DNA of 64,000 nt. It comes from Vitellaria paradoxa. Its lineage: Eukaryota > Streptophyta > Magnoliopsida > Ericales > Sapotaceae. The translations under genes were made by a program, and so were the position numbers. The notes under the pieces are model-generated. The model was not told the origin of the DNA. It did no database searches and saw only the letters and a list, made by a program, of their open reading frames with translations. Below are positions 33,266 through 46,100 of this stretch, in pieces. Where the stretch lies: the NCBI GenBank assembly GCA_019916065.1, contig CM034234.1:1994963-2058962 (forward strand), given 5' to 3'. Positions within the stretch are counted from its first letter, which is position 1; the number at the start of each line of letters is the position of its first letter.

Positions 33266-36200
33266 ATGGCGCGGCAGCTAGCGCAGGCAGAAGTGCGCTT
33301 GCCTTGGTCTCTGCAACTATGGAGAGCTCTGGTGAATTGGTTGGCCTTCCTCTACCAAATCGTTCTCCAGATCGCGAGGTTCACCTCTTCCATGGCTCAC
33401 GTTCTCTCCTACATCGGCCTTCGGCAGTCCCTTCTCTCCTCTTCCTCCGCATCTTTCAAGCCCTTGCCGGACGTCGAGCTTCCCATCACAGAGGAGCTGT
33501 CGCCGCCGCCTGCGGAGTCCCTGGAGCACGTTACCGTTGATAACATCGCCGACAGTGGCGTTGATCACCCCATCGAGAAATTAACGGTACGATCGCTACT
33601 ATGGTTTTTGATTACTTTCCGATTCTGAAATTTTTACAGTGCTAATTGCTGGTTTTTGTTCTTTGTTTGTCTTAGTTGTATGCTTGTGCCTCTGCGTAAC
33701 GGGTTTGGGTTTGCAGTTATATTCATTTTATTGCAGATTTTTTATTGCTAGACATAGGTTTCAAGTAAATTGTGTTTTGATGATGGTCAGATTGAGTTTT
33801 CATAGGAGATTTTTTTTTTTTTGGTAAGTTTTCATAGAAGATTTGATGTTTTAGGGCATAGTGGTTCATGTAAAAGGCTGACGAGAGATTTATAGAATTA
33901 TTATTATTATTGATGTTTAGTTTAAAATTATCCTCTACCTTATTGTGTCTGATTTTACCTGAAAACGAGGGTCTAACTAGGAACGCAAATCTCCTTTAAA
34001 TCAAATACTATTAAATTTGGATTGGGAAATTATAGTGTCCAGCAGTGTTTGTCCAACTTCTATACAATTTACTCTCCTAGAGGGTTATTCAAATGGTTTA
34101 AATGGAAAATATATTTTGTATTTTTCATGTGTTGTCATGTAATCCTATTGTGGGTTGTATGGACTGATGGACATCAGTCATGTCACTGCTATTTTCTTTT
34201 TTGGTTTGGTTTAGTATGTCACTACTATTTTGTTTGATTTATGATTTTGAACTGCTCTTATAAAGTAAATTTTCCTCAAAAAAAAAGAAAAAAAAAATGC
34301 TATAAATAGGCCTTTGGTGGTAGGTTGTCTTGAACCTCATGTAAACTAATTCCAAAGGAAAAGGTGAAAGTTAATGCGGGAGAGGTGACTGATTTTTTGC
34401 TCTGTTCACATTGGTTGATCTCAGTAATTTGTGTGCTAGTAAAAATTACCTCCAGGTACCATTGGATTCATGGCATGTGAACGTTATCTTGTGAGCGCAA
34501 CTTTTGCAATGAAACAAATGTTCTAAGTTGTTAATAGGATTCTCCTCCTTTCTTTTGATTGACGTTATTGCTAATGCCAAATGCTAACAAAATTTTGTGT
34601 TTAAGTTCTTATGAACAAAGACAAATAATCTTGTTGTGTTGGGAATTCTATGATAAAAAGTGCTTTAAAAAAAAAAATTAGATGCTAACGAAATCTGCAC
34701 GGTAACTTCCAGAAATTTATTCGAGCACTGGAAATTTTAGAAATTCTGCAATAATTTATGAGGACTTATTAAGAAACTGAGCTGAGGGAAAAGATTATGA
34801 TCTAAACAAGAAAATAATAACAAGCACGCAAGGGGTGCCCTGAAATTTGATCTATGACATAGAGTGGTCTGTTTTACCCCAGTGCACTATTTTATCAAAA
34901 GCAGGAAACAAGACAAGGCCTTATATAGATTTGAAAAGGAATTGGCTTTTCCTTTATGTGATTGCATCCTATTTTATGTGATTGCATCCTAAATGTAATT
35001 TATGTCCTAAATGGAGGAATTCAGCACTTGGAAAGCAGACATTACAGCCATATGTCGTATGGATTCTCCTACAAATTCTACCCAAAATCGACATCTTGAC
35101 TGTCCAAATCGGACATTTGTGGACGAATTACCAAAATACTTCTAAGTGCCAAAATTGTGTCCAGCCCGTCTTCGTAATCCAAGGCTGCATGTTCTACCTA
35201 AAAAATGAATGTAAGAAGCTAACAGACATCTGTGGACAAATTACAAAAATATCCCTAGGTGCCCAAATGCAAACCAGTCCAAGTAGTTCAAAGCCGCCTG
35301 TTCTACATAAAAAAAAAAAAAAAAATGAAGGTAAGAAGCCAACTGGGCCTTGCGATAAACAGGCTACTTAAATGCAATTCTTTAGACTTCTGCAGAAATG
35401 AATGGAGAAAAATAATTTATGTAACCCCAACTAATTTCGGACAAAGGCTTTGTTGAGTTGAATTTTGTTTAGTAAGTTATGCTTTGGGTTTGCTTATTTT
35501 GGATCTAGGCTCTCCTTCCCCCCCAAACCCCCAACCAAAAAAAAAATGCTGTAAAAGAAAAAATAATAATAAATTTCATGCTGTGCCCTTGATGCAGGTG
35601 GTCCTTGACTTAGATGAGACCCTAGTATCTGCATATGAAACAACTAGCTTGCCTGATGCCATTCGTACTCAGGCAATAGAAGCTGGACTGAGGTGGTTTG
35701 AACTGGAATGTGTATCTTCAGAGATGGTCAGTCTTTTGTTCACTCGGAACCTCACTGGCTTCCTCTCTCTCCCCCTCTGCATTGAAGACCTGCCAAATTA
35801 TATTTTGCTTATTGAAATAAACGTATGATTTGAATATGTTACTCATTGAAGGAATGTGAAGGTAAACCAAAGGTCAGTCATTTGACAGTCTTTGAGCGAC
35901 CAGGTTTACACAAGTTCTTCAAAGAGATAGGTAAATTTGCTGACATTGTTCTGTTCACTGCTGGTCTTGAAGGTATGCATACCATATCCCAAGTTCATCG
36001 CATTGTTCCCCCTCCCCCTGATTCTAACTTTTATTTACTTGTTTCTTTGTGAGCTGTACAGACTATGCTAAACCACTCATTGACAAAATAGACAGAGACA
36101 AGCAAATTTCCCTTTGTCTTTATCGGCCTTCAACAGTTAACACGTAAGTGCTCCTACGGTCCTACCACTGGCAGTAATTATTGGTTGCTAGTATACCTAC

Positions 36201-38532
36201 CATATGCAAATACTCATTGGCGGTGTGAATTTAATATTTTAATTGGACAAATATTAGTTATGCTTGTTTGTACGCATACATTCCTAGGACTAGTGACTAC
36301 AGCAAAATTTACTTGCAAAATATATCTACAAGTCTAAACATGCATATACGTAAGGGAATCCAAAATCTCTCTCTTAACATTTTTTTTGGGGGGGGGGGTT
36401 GGAGTGTTGGATATTATGCATTATTCTTTGGGTATGTTTGTTTTCCGGATAAAAACGTGGGATTGAATGATTTATCCGGCAATCCCATTCAATGAAGCAT
36501 TTGTTTGATTTTTTTGTCAAGGGATATGTAATCCGTGGGCCCACTTTTTTGTCATTACATGCCACATTTTGCCGGATGAGTTATCCCACCTCTTATGTGG
36601 GATTAATAGTCCCCCCATTGCCAGATTGTTTCCCTCCAAGATTTAAAGGTCAAAAATTATTTCCTATCACATCACATATTAAATCATACCTTTTATCCCA
36701 CTTTATATCCCACCAACCAAATACTAAAAAAATAATCCTATATAAAAAATTAATCTCATCTTTTATCCAATCTCATCTGTGGACCCCACAGTATTACTTA
36801 TCCCCCATTATCTAATCCCTCAAACAAACACAGCCTTTAGGAATATCACCCAGGTTGGTTGAGTAAACTATTTAATTGAGAAATTTTCGTTGCTGTAACA
36901 GTTCTGGAAATGATGGATTAATGTCTTTCCTCTTATTAAACATCATTATGCTTACAGTGACTTTTTTACTTTTTATTTTCTGATTCGGTGGAAATTTTTC
37001 CAGAAACAGATGGAAGGACTTCTGTAACTTCGGTTTGATTAAAATGTTTTTTTGGGTAACCTTGATTAAAATGTTTCTTCCTTGAGAATTGTCCTATTCT
37101 AAAGCCAGACAAAATTTAGTTACTGTTAACATGCACCAGAGCAGTACAAATCTGTTAATGTATACTTTCAATCCCCTATTCAGGGGGCCTTTGAGCCTAT
37201 GCTCAAGATTCTAGGGAAGGCTCTTTTCAGGATGTTTGAAGCTTGAATGCCCGAACTTACCAAGAGGTTGTGGCTTTAGTACTTGAAAATAGTCTTTTCA
37301 GTTACCACTAGTAAGACTACGTATTGCCCCTCCCCATACCAAGCATAAGGGGGAGGCCTCATGCACTTGGCTACCCTTTTTTTTTAATTGGAGAACGGTG
37401 TGTATTAATGATAAATAACTGTTTGGGACACTAGAGGAGCAACATATTGCGGCCTTTGAACTTTGTATTCATCTTGTGTTGGTGATTTAAGATTGTGAAT
37501 GGGAACAGTGTGTATTAATGGTAAATACCTGTATGGAAAACTGGAAGGAGATAAAACATTGCAGCCTTTTGAGTACCGCTTTGTTCTCTTCTTTGAAACA
37601 ACCCCCCCCCCCCCCCAAAAAAAAAAAAAGAAAAATAGAAAACTGCACCTGGAATATCAGGGTTTTCTGTTCCAGATTTAGGTCACAAGAGTTGTATCAG
37701 ATTCAGCTGTAGCCAATTGCGCAAGCATGAGGCAGGAGATGAACTTAACAAGATTCCACTGATTAAGTATACACTATACATTTCACCCCTTTCCCAGGGC
37801 TTGAATATATAAGTAGACTGCAATGTCAGTTGAACTTGTGTGCTAACAGAGAGATTAGGATTGGCTTCAATCAGTGTTTGTATGCAGGCATCTGGATGAT
37901 ATATTTTTTAAATTCACAATTTTGGGACCAACTTCGACAAAATTCATGCATATGCATGCGTCTCCTTTTTGTGTGCATGCTGTCTATTCTGCACGCACAA
38001 ATGCTTATGCCATCAGAAATATGTGCATAAATAATTTTCCACGTCTGATATCCATGTTGTTGAACTTCCATGGATTTTGAATATCATCATGCTGTATTGA
38101 CAAGGATTTTTCATTATGTGAATCACAGGAGACTTCGAGAATACGTCAAGGATTTGTCTTGTTTATCAAAGGATTTTTCTCGAGTAGTTATTGTTGACAA
38201 CAACCCATTCAGTTTCTTGTTGCAACCACTGAACGGAATTCCATGCATTCCGTTCTCCGCTGAGCGTCCACAGGATGAACAGGTACTGAGTCACTCCAAT
38301 GCGATGAAACTCAATGCATTCTAAAATGTTTTCATTGATAATCTCATATTTTTATTTTTACGTCATTTTTTTTTTTTTTCCGGTGTGGCTTGTGTAGCTC
38401 CTGGAAACCATCCTTCCTCTCCTCCAACACCTATCTCTGCAGAAGGACCTAAGGCCCGTACTCTATGAAAAGTTCCACATGCCTGAATGGTTTCAAATGC
38501 ATGAAATTACGGAATCCAGCTCGACAGAATGA
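33266..38532 (+). CDS. SCP/FCP1-like HAD phosphatase (CTD-phosphatase-like)
   Basis: Six exons, 33266-33586, 35598-35726, 35852-35972, 36062-36143, 38129-38282 and 38398-38532, join in phase with GT-AG introns to 313 residues. The FCP1-homology/HAD domain spans about 106-295. Motif I is VVLDLDETL, with nucleophile D111, general acid D113 and T115. Motif II is LFTAGLE (T186). The later Lys and Asp/Asn are in YVKDLS (K225) and VIVDNNP (D241, N242). Ahead of it is a hydrophobic or amphipathic segment (about 14-39, WSLQLWRALVNWLAFLYQ) typical of plant relatives such as Arabidopsis At3g55960; it may be a membrane anchor. Related enzymes dephosphorylate Ser/Thr, classically on the RNA polymerase II C-terminal domain, but the plant substrate is not settled. 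A MITE and a local duplication lie in the fifth intron region. Confidence in the family is high, in the substrate low. Confidence 0.92.
33587..35597 (+). other. Intron 1 of the HAD phosphatase gene
   Basis: A 2.0-kb GT-AG intron. At 35112-35343 two imperfect tandem copies of about 113 bp are found. Each starts GACATxTGTGGAC and contains CTGxxTGTTCTACxTA, then an A-run, AATGAA and GTAAGAAGC. Otherwise AT-rich and non-coding. Confidence 0.65.
36144..38128 (+). other. Long intron of the HAD phosphatase gene (between exons 4 and 5)
   Basis: A 2.0-kb GT-AG intron holding a MITE (36430-36835), a G run (about 36388-36398), a C run (about 37602-37616), and an imperfect direct duplication with copies starting at 37391 and 37501. 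Both duplication copies include GTGTGTATTAATG, TAAATA and ATTGCxGCCTTT. Confidence 0.65.
36430..36835. mobile_element. Tourist-like MITE, TTT target duplication
   Basis: A 406-bp element in an intron of the phosphatase gene. Its ends GGGTATGTTTGTTT and (reverse complement) GGCTGTGTTTGTTT are inverted repeats and the flanks are TTT on both sides. Subterminal motifs such as GGATAA, TTATCC and TGGGATT recur in both orientations. Non-coding. Confidence 0.6.
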
Positions 38533-39766
38533 GCCGGAAGAATTACAAATAACATGCTGTGAACGTCTCTAGCACCCCAGCCGCTCTGCATCGTTCATAA
38601 TGGAATTTATCTGGCTAGTGTTGCATGTTTTTACCGGGTAACTAAGTACCACCGACCAAAATTCTTTCCTTTCTTGGTCTCCTTGCAGCACCGGCTTTTA
38701 TGGGGGGGGGGGGGGGATGTCTGTTCAAATTGTATGTAAAAATGGCTTCACTTCGATTCTTTCGTAATTCCCTTCCTCTCACAATTTGGTATAGCTGAAT
38801 GCAGAAGGTTTATGGGAATAAGTTAAGACAGATAAAATTTATGGGGATTTCCTTGTCCATGTAGGTGTATTTTAACTTATGATAACATTGATGTCATTAT
38901 TACATCACATTTATTTATGTTCATCTGCTTTGCTCGGGTTTGAAGGACCGAAGGGATGATTGATAAATTTCGGTGGTTGATCTGGGTAGAGCTCTTGATG
39001 ATGATTATGTTATTCTTTCAACAGGGGAAGAGTTAATTGTTATAATTGTCACGCATATTTTGTCGACTGCATGGCTGATGGTAGATGGCTTCTTATCGTT
39101 TGAAATTGTCTCGAGTCATAATGCTTTCAAAAGTTTAAATTATTAGAAAATTAGTTCAAGAACTTACATACCAAGATAATTTAACAAAAATATAAAGAAA
39201 ATAATAAAGGAGCGATTAAAGAAATCCCACTTTAGGATATATTGAACCGGTTTGATATTCCTCTTTTCATGTTCTCAGCTTCCAAATTTCCAATATATGA
39301 AATTTTCTTTATCAAAAGGCTGGATTCTCCCTTAACTTAGTTACCTTTTTTATTTTTTTCACTTGTTTTTGTAAAAATAAATTAACTCCATTTATTTCAA
39401 TATAAGATATTTTGGAGAAAACAATTTTACAATTTTTACTCATATTTCTTGAAAAATAAGTAATAAAATTAAATTTCCCTAAATTACTACTTTTAAAGCT
39501 ACTAAAAAAATGGTTTGAGGAAAAGAAATAGAAAAAAACTACCTTGAAAGCTAATAGAAAAGTTGGTTCCATACCGTTAGAAAAAAATAACAATAATTTC
39601 CCTTCCAATTCAGAGTTCATTTTCAAGAGCTTAAACTTTGAGAGGGTTAAGATGTAAAAGTACAAATGTCGGATGAGCAACACGCAAATAGTCTTCAATG
39701 ATGGGTCATTGTAAAATTTCGGAAATTACATCCACTTAAAGATAAGGAGGGGGAGGGAGAGAGACA
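38533..39766. other. Intergenic region between phosphatase and rhodanese genes
   Basis: It contains the phosphatase 3' untranslated region (with a run of 13-14 G near 38702) and the short promoter/leader of the downstream gene. The leader just before 39767 is a purine-rich GGAGGGGGAGGGAGAGAG stretch. No additional gene was seen. Confidence 0.5.
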
Positions 39767-40715
39767 ATGAAAGAGATGCCAATTCGGCTAAAACAGTTCC
39801 GTACATCCACCGGCATACCTCGTCATGACCCACATCCACCCAAGCCACCGCCGTCCACCGCCCATCTCCGGCGGTCAACTCTGCAAGTAAATGCAGTTTC
39901 CGGCAAAGCCCAGCAGCTGATACAGTCGGGCAAGGTCCGGGCAATACCACCGAAAGAAGCAAGTGCAGCCATGAAGTCGGAAGGCTATGTGCTTCTGGAC
40001 GTCAGGCCGGAGTGGGAGAGAGAGAAGGCACGTGTTTCACGGTCACTGCACGTGCCCCTCTTCGTGGAGGACAGGGACAACAGTCCCCTAACTCTGCTGA
40101 AGAAGTGGGTGCATTTTGGATACATTGGTCTCTGGACAGGCCAGAATTTTACCATGATCAATCCAGGGTTTCTTCAGCAGGTGGAATTGAAGGTCCCTGA
40201 TAAGGACACTAAGCTCCTTGTAGCTTGTGGGGAAGGACTTAGGTGAGATAACTCAATCGTTCTCAACATGCATTCAAAACTGATAAATGGCTTGGACATG
40301 CATAATCTAATAAAAAAATTATAATTTTTTTTTTCTTTTTGGGACACATTTAACTAATTTTTAGTCCTAGAGTTAACACCTACTAATTCATAATTCTTCC
40401 AGTGATCTTAAAAAAACTCAAATTAATGACCGCTAAAACTTAAATCTAAAGTGTATATATGATGTAAGGTGTATGTATATATCCGTACCTATAGCATATT
40501 TGTATCTGTGCAGGTCTATGATGGCAACTTCAAAACTGCACGAAGGAGGGTACAGGGAATTGGGATGGTTGGCTGGCGGGTTCAATCGTGCCGCAGATGA
40601 TGATTTCCCAGGTGTTGAAGGGAATGAAAAGTTGCAGTATGCAACAATAGGGGGTGCCTCGTATTACTTCTTTCGATTGCTTTTACTTTTACAGGCTGTG
40701 GGAAAGAAGAGTTAA
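39767..40715 (+). CDS. STR10: Rhodanese-like domain protein, STR10-type
   Basis: Two exons, 39767-40242 and 40514-40715, join in phase to 225 residues. The rhodanese fold spans about 55-205. GYVLLDVRPEWEREKARV is the conserved substrate-domain start and SLHVPLFVED follows. The active-site loop is LLVACGEGLRS with the catalytic Cys at C154, so it is an intact sulfurtransferase-type domain. The segments LKKWVHFGYIGLWTGQNFTM and GYRELGWLAGGFNR match Arabidopsis STR10 (At3g08920). The first 45 residues are basic, rich in Ser/Thr/Pro and poor in acid residues, which suggests a plastid transit peptide. A second Met lies four codons in (39776). A hydrophobic C-terminal stretch (YYFFRLLLLLQAV) could be a membrane segment. 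The natural substrate of STR10 is not established. Confidence 0.9.
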
Positions 40716-43107
40716 AACCCTCTCTTGTAGTGTTATGTCCCCTCTAGCCCTTGTCTATTTTTTATGCAAATGAAAGCGATTGTAATGTATTTTGAACCCA
40801 TTAATCCAGCTGATTTTCCTAGTATTTCTGCCCAAAATGTTTGAAATTTCTGATTAGGATTCAAGATAGGATGGCAACGAGCGGGTTTAGTTAAATCTTA
40901 TCCCTGTAAGATGCATTAAACTAATACAAATGATGAAAAAAATGGAGGATGATCTCCTAGAAGAAATGCAAATATTAGGTACAACTTGTTGATTCTAATA
41001 ACACAAACGATCCCCAATTAATCACAATACCCATATTGGTTTATAGTCCACCACCAGCAGCAATTAATGCACCAATCAATAGGAATTTAACCACCTTTTC
41101 CTTTTTGTTTTAGGGGCGAAATCAACATTATTAAAGCACGGAAGACAGACTCTGTAGACAAAAGTAGAAAAAGATTTTGTTAGGCCTCCATCGAGCTATA
41201 ACAACTTGCACCAAACATGGAATAATAACAGATGTAAACTATTAGTCACTCATGTCAACCAACCTGGACCATCCATCAAATTACTCCTAATCCAAAACCC
41301 CTTGGAAGGAGAGCCTTGAATGGTGCTTGGAGCTCCAAATTTTTTTAAAAAATTTCAAAAAATTTACTAAAGTTTTTTACTCATTTCAATCAAATTTTAC
41401 TACGTGTTACTTTTATATCACTTCAATATCAATTTTTATTTTTATTTTTTTGTTAACTTTTTTGGAACTACAAACCCCATTAAAAAAAAAAAGAGAGAGA
41501 GAGAGAAAAAAAAGAATGATCATGAATATCACCACGACAAACCTCAGGTGCATTTACCTTTATGTCCACCTCCCATTTAGCAAGTAGCTAGCACAAGAAA
41601 GTGAGTGATGCATCCCACAAAAGAAAGGTATACGGAAAGGAATTGTAATATCATCCTAAGTTCCATGAACGCTATGAGAGATGATCGGTCAAAATTCAAA
41701 GCATGCTTGATGGAGGTACCCCTTGTGCCCTCCACTCCACATGGCTTAATCTTCGCCACCCATATGTCGGCCTTGTGAGGCAGCACTTCCTGCTCCCTTC
41801 GAGCCTGCTAAGGTTAGAGGCCCAGCGTGTCTTGCTCGATCGAGCCAAGCAACTCCCTGCTCGCCAATATGCTTCGCTCGCTGCAACACCACCAGGCAAG
41901 CCACCACCATTCTTGCCCTTGCTTCTTGGGCAAGTGCACCGCCAGTCGAGCTTTCAACCCCTTTTGTCCATAACTGAAAAATGCAATAGGCTGAATAGCA
42001 CCTTCTCCATAAGGACCCTCGCTTGGGATCACTCACTCACAGGGCCAGAGCTGACTAACCCTTCCTCCTGGAGGAGAGTACTACACTTCGACCATCTAAG
42101 AGATAGAGACTTAACCATGCATTTGACCAAGCAATTAATGCCCTCAAACTTGATTGGAACACGCTTCCTAGCTAGTCTTGTTACTCGGCAATCTTACCAG
42201 CGAAAATCTGGGACCCACAAAGCCGTTCTGACACGACTGGCCCTCCCAAACATTCCGTCATGTAGTCTTATCTCCATGGCATCTGAATTGTTGACCTGCC
42301 CCTAACTCTACCTAATAACCTAGAACAAACACTATCAATTCCCCAAGATTCACATCATTTACTCCACATTCAATCCAGAGACATTACAGGTTCACCAACG
42401 CTTAGAACATCTCTTTTTAGAACTCGCTTTCTCTCTTGATTGTCTTATTCTTTCTGTCACTCCTCGGTAACTCACCAAGCGCCTAAAAATAAATTGTCCC
42501 TGTTTTCTCTAAACCATATTTCTCTGCATCCAAAACTGATGAACATCACTCACAGCATCCCATCTTTGAAAGTTGCATCCACTCAACTTGTCACTGCCTT
42601 ATTAAGAGTATCTTCAAATGCAGAGGTACTTCTACAATGATATAAAAAGAGAGAGACATTTCCTGGAACGATACAGAGAAAGGCATAGTGTACCGGCAAT
42701 GCGTATCTTTGTTCTCCTAGAGTTCAATTAGTTACTTAAATTGTCCACTTCTGACAAATTAATTAAATGCAGCCAACAAGAGAATTTGCTGTTTGATATG
42801 TCAAAACTCGTCGAATTCTAAAATAAATATACATCTCGGCTATTTTTTAATCATAAAAAATATCAACCTTCAAGAAAAATGACTTCCAAGTACTTGACAC
42901 GAGAAAAATATAGAAATTGATTTCTGTGCCAAATTTTAATGACACCTGATAAAAGGCCTGCAGAACAAAAAACCAAAATGCTTGGCCTAATTTCCCACAG
43001 TATTCTGGATACCTTGATCAATCAGCAGCACAACAGCAGTGGTGCAGTCACAATCGGATTAATCAATCCATATTGCAAGTGGTTAACCAGGTAGAGCTCC
43101 ATGTTGC
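40716..43107. other. Intergenic region, convergent gene ends
   Basis: It lies between the 3' ends of the rhodanese gene (plus) and the APD-type gene (minus). The 3' untranslated regions lie at its edges. A GC-richer block at about 41700-42310 is open in several frames but matches nothing I recognise. The remainder is AT-rich with poly-T/A tracts. Confidence 0.5.
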
Positions 43108-46100
43108 TCATACTGTAAATATCCTCCTCACCTTCTTTATGTTCCTGCGACAGATAGGGCAAGTACCTGCCAACTCTGCAGCCCTGCAGATCCAAGTTAA
43201 GTCAGCCTTTTGACGAACTTTATACAAGGTATCTCACTCACTGCACCTTATAGGCTTATAGAGGTTACAAGAGCGTTGTTACAATTTAATTGCAATCTGG
43301 GGGGAATGGCATATTAAGTCAAATGTTATCCATGACATTCTCTCTGAGTTACAATTTCGTTTATTCATAATATATAAACAATCTGATGTCATTTTCTGCT
43401 AATTATTGTCTGTAGTTAATCTAATTTCATTGAAGATAATCTTGGACGAAAAGCTAGTTTCAAGTAAGAATGTTCGTGAATCTTGTCATGCACCCCTTGC
43501 CAACTACTAAATAAGCCCATCCCATAGAACGTTATGGCAGAACAGAAAATCCAAACTACTAAGAACTTGCCTGGTGTAGGTTAGGTCAAATGGGAAACAC
43601 TTAAAGCTCCTTGATTGTCATCATTTAATTTCACACACAGTCCTCAAAAGTATCACAATAAATATTTCAGATTAGTTCGTGTAGAGCTGTCAAAGTATCC
43701 CAATAAATATTTGGATGATAGAAATCTTCCTTGGTTTCAGCATGTGATTTCTCTTCCTTATTTGATACTAAACATGGCGTCCACCCGTCATCTTCATGTA
43801 CATATTCCAGTCAACTAAATGAATTCCCCATTGCAATTTTATTTCCATGTAACATCTACCAAGTCAATATCCCCCCGCCCACCCAAAAAAAAAAAAAATA
43901 AATTACCAAGTCAACTATTGAACATCCTATCCCATGGTATTTCCTAAGAGTCATTGTCTCTGTGTCACAGTGCAGCTTCGTTATCATTCCCCCTTCCAAA
44001 AGCATATGAAAGTAGAGCATTTAACAAACAAGATTTGATGTTCAAGGTTATTGAAAAACTAGATACCTTGTTCCACAGGCAAAACAAGCCACACAGTGCC
44101 CACATGGAAGGAAGAAACAGTCCCGAGGAGCATCAAAGCAAATTGCACAAAGACGCCGGATGTTGTTATTATATTCACCATCTTTTAGTGGCTTCCCCAG
44201 CTCATCTTCAAGATCTTCTTCATCCTGAGAGACAGAATCATAAGATGAACCCCAACTTGACAGATCATCGTCTTTTTGTGAAAGAAGAGGGGCTCTCTCT
44301 GATCTCATCACCCCAAATTGAAATCTAGTTCCTTCTTCACGGATACATCGGAATTTATTCAACAAGTGGAAGCCCAATAACATGAGGAAAGTCATTCCAC
44401 CTACATGCACAGTAAAATTCAGTAAACATAGCTAGATAGTATGCTTTCTTGCTTCAATAAAGCAATGAACAGAAAGGTTTACCTATGCCAACTATGTACG
44501 TGATCCATCGAGGTCCATAGGATATTTTAACATACCACGTATCACTGTCTGTACCCTGAGGGAACCAAAAATAGTCTTTGTTAGTGTAGCTTTTTGTTGT
44601 GGTTAAAAGATTTGGAATATTATTCAAAATAGCAGCCCTAAGGCAAAGGTGAGATGAACCTGTGTTCATTCTATTTCTAGTTAAAACCTACAAACTTGAA
44701 ATTTCCATTTAAATTAGTGAGATACTGCACATTCTAAGCAGAATGGAATTTCCATTTAGTGACTTTAATTGTCAATATGATCCCAGTTCAAAACCAACTA
44801 ATATACCTTCTAGTCATCTTTCAAGAAGTCTGGACAGAAATGTATGGCTTAACTGCAGATACAATCATATGGTATTCCCATATATTTGTGTTAATTAATG
44901 TTTTATGGGAAAATTGGGGATCCGGTTCTTCTTTTTATTCATTGTATAGTGTCTAGGGAGCTTTGCGCCATGGTTCTTACCCTGTCCATTCTTGAAAGCG
45001 GCTAGAGTTGGGAGGGGAAGGAAAAACAGGAAAAAATCTTAGTCATTGGTGTCGTTTTGTTTGATTTGGATTATTTGTGTAGAGTGCAACAGAAGCATAA
45101 CTGAAGGATTTCTAATGGAACAAAGGCAAATCAATATTCAAGTTGAAGAGTAGAATTCTATCCCTTACTATGGTGGGTTCCCACGCGATGTTGATCCATC
45201 CTTGATCCCATTTTTGGACTTCGTGAAGACAGTAAAAATTAAATAAGAGTAGTTTTAGGTGTTTTCCTCTAATTATATTGTCGTGCATAGGGTGCTATCA
45301 TTTTGATGCCTTTCTAACATAATTATACATATAAAAATGCATTCCCAAAATTTATATCTACAACAATTCATCTCCAAAACCTTCTTCAACATCCAAGCAT
45401 GGTGCATGCAGTATTTGGGATAAGTTGTTTCTTCCCATAACCTCTATCCCCATAAACCTATAATTGTCTACCAGGAAAAATTAGGGGCAGTCATGGGTGA
45501 TGTGACGGTCTAATCTCGACCATCCATGTGTGGGTCCCATACCATAGTGGTAGCACTCCTCTTGTCTACTATTGTCCAGGAAGACCTCAAATTCATAAGC
45601 ACTAAGAGTCTACACCAACGCACAGATGTTTGCGCTACAAAACCTACAATCACTTGGAATCTTGCAAGACCAACTTTCGATATTCTTCCCCATTCCCCTG
45701 TAGTTGAAAACAAAAAATGGCAACAGCCAATGACAAAGCCAGGATTTTGAGTTCAACAAGGCCAAAAAAATTATAACTGATATTATAAATTATATTTAGT
45801 AAATAAAAAATAAATTAATATACATGTATAGATGGTATAATTAGTTGACCTTCTAATTTTTGGATTATATATAACAATTAAGAAAAAAATAATTAAATTT
45901 TAAGAACATTGGTCTATAACCTAAATTTTTAGGTAAATTTTTTTAACCAAAAAATTTATATGTACTACTGGTGGTGTTTTCTTAACTAAAATTAACCATT
46001 TTTTAAAATTTTAAGAGGGGTCAAACCATAGTATAAATTTTTTTAGTCAAAAATTCATATATACTGGTGACATTTTCCAAACCTTGGGGAGAGGGGGGCA

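Noticed and set aside
41703..42305. A 200-codon open frame as a protein gene
   Set aside because: No start context, splice partners, family motif or codon pattern supports it; kept only as an unexplained compositional block.
43615..45750. Short plus-strand open frames inside the APD-type gene
   Set aside because: They are antisense shadows of exons or intron sequence; the minus-strand exons explain the region.
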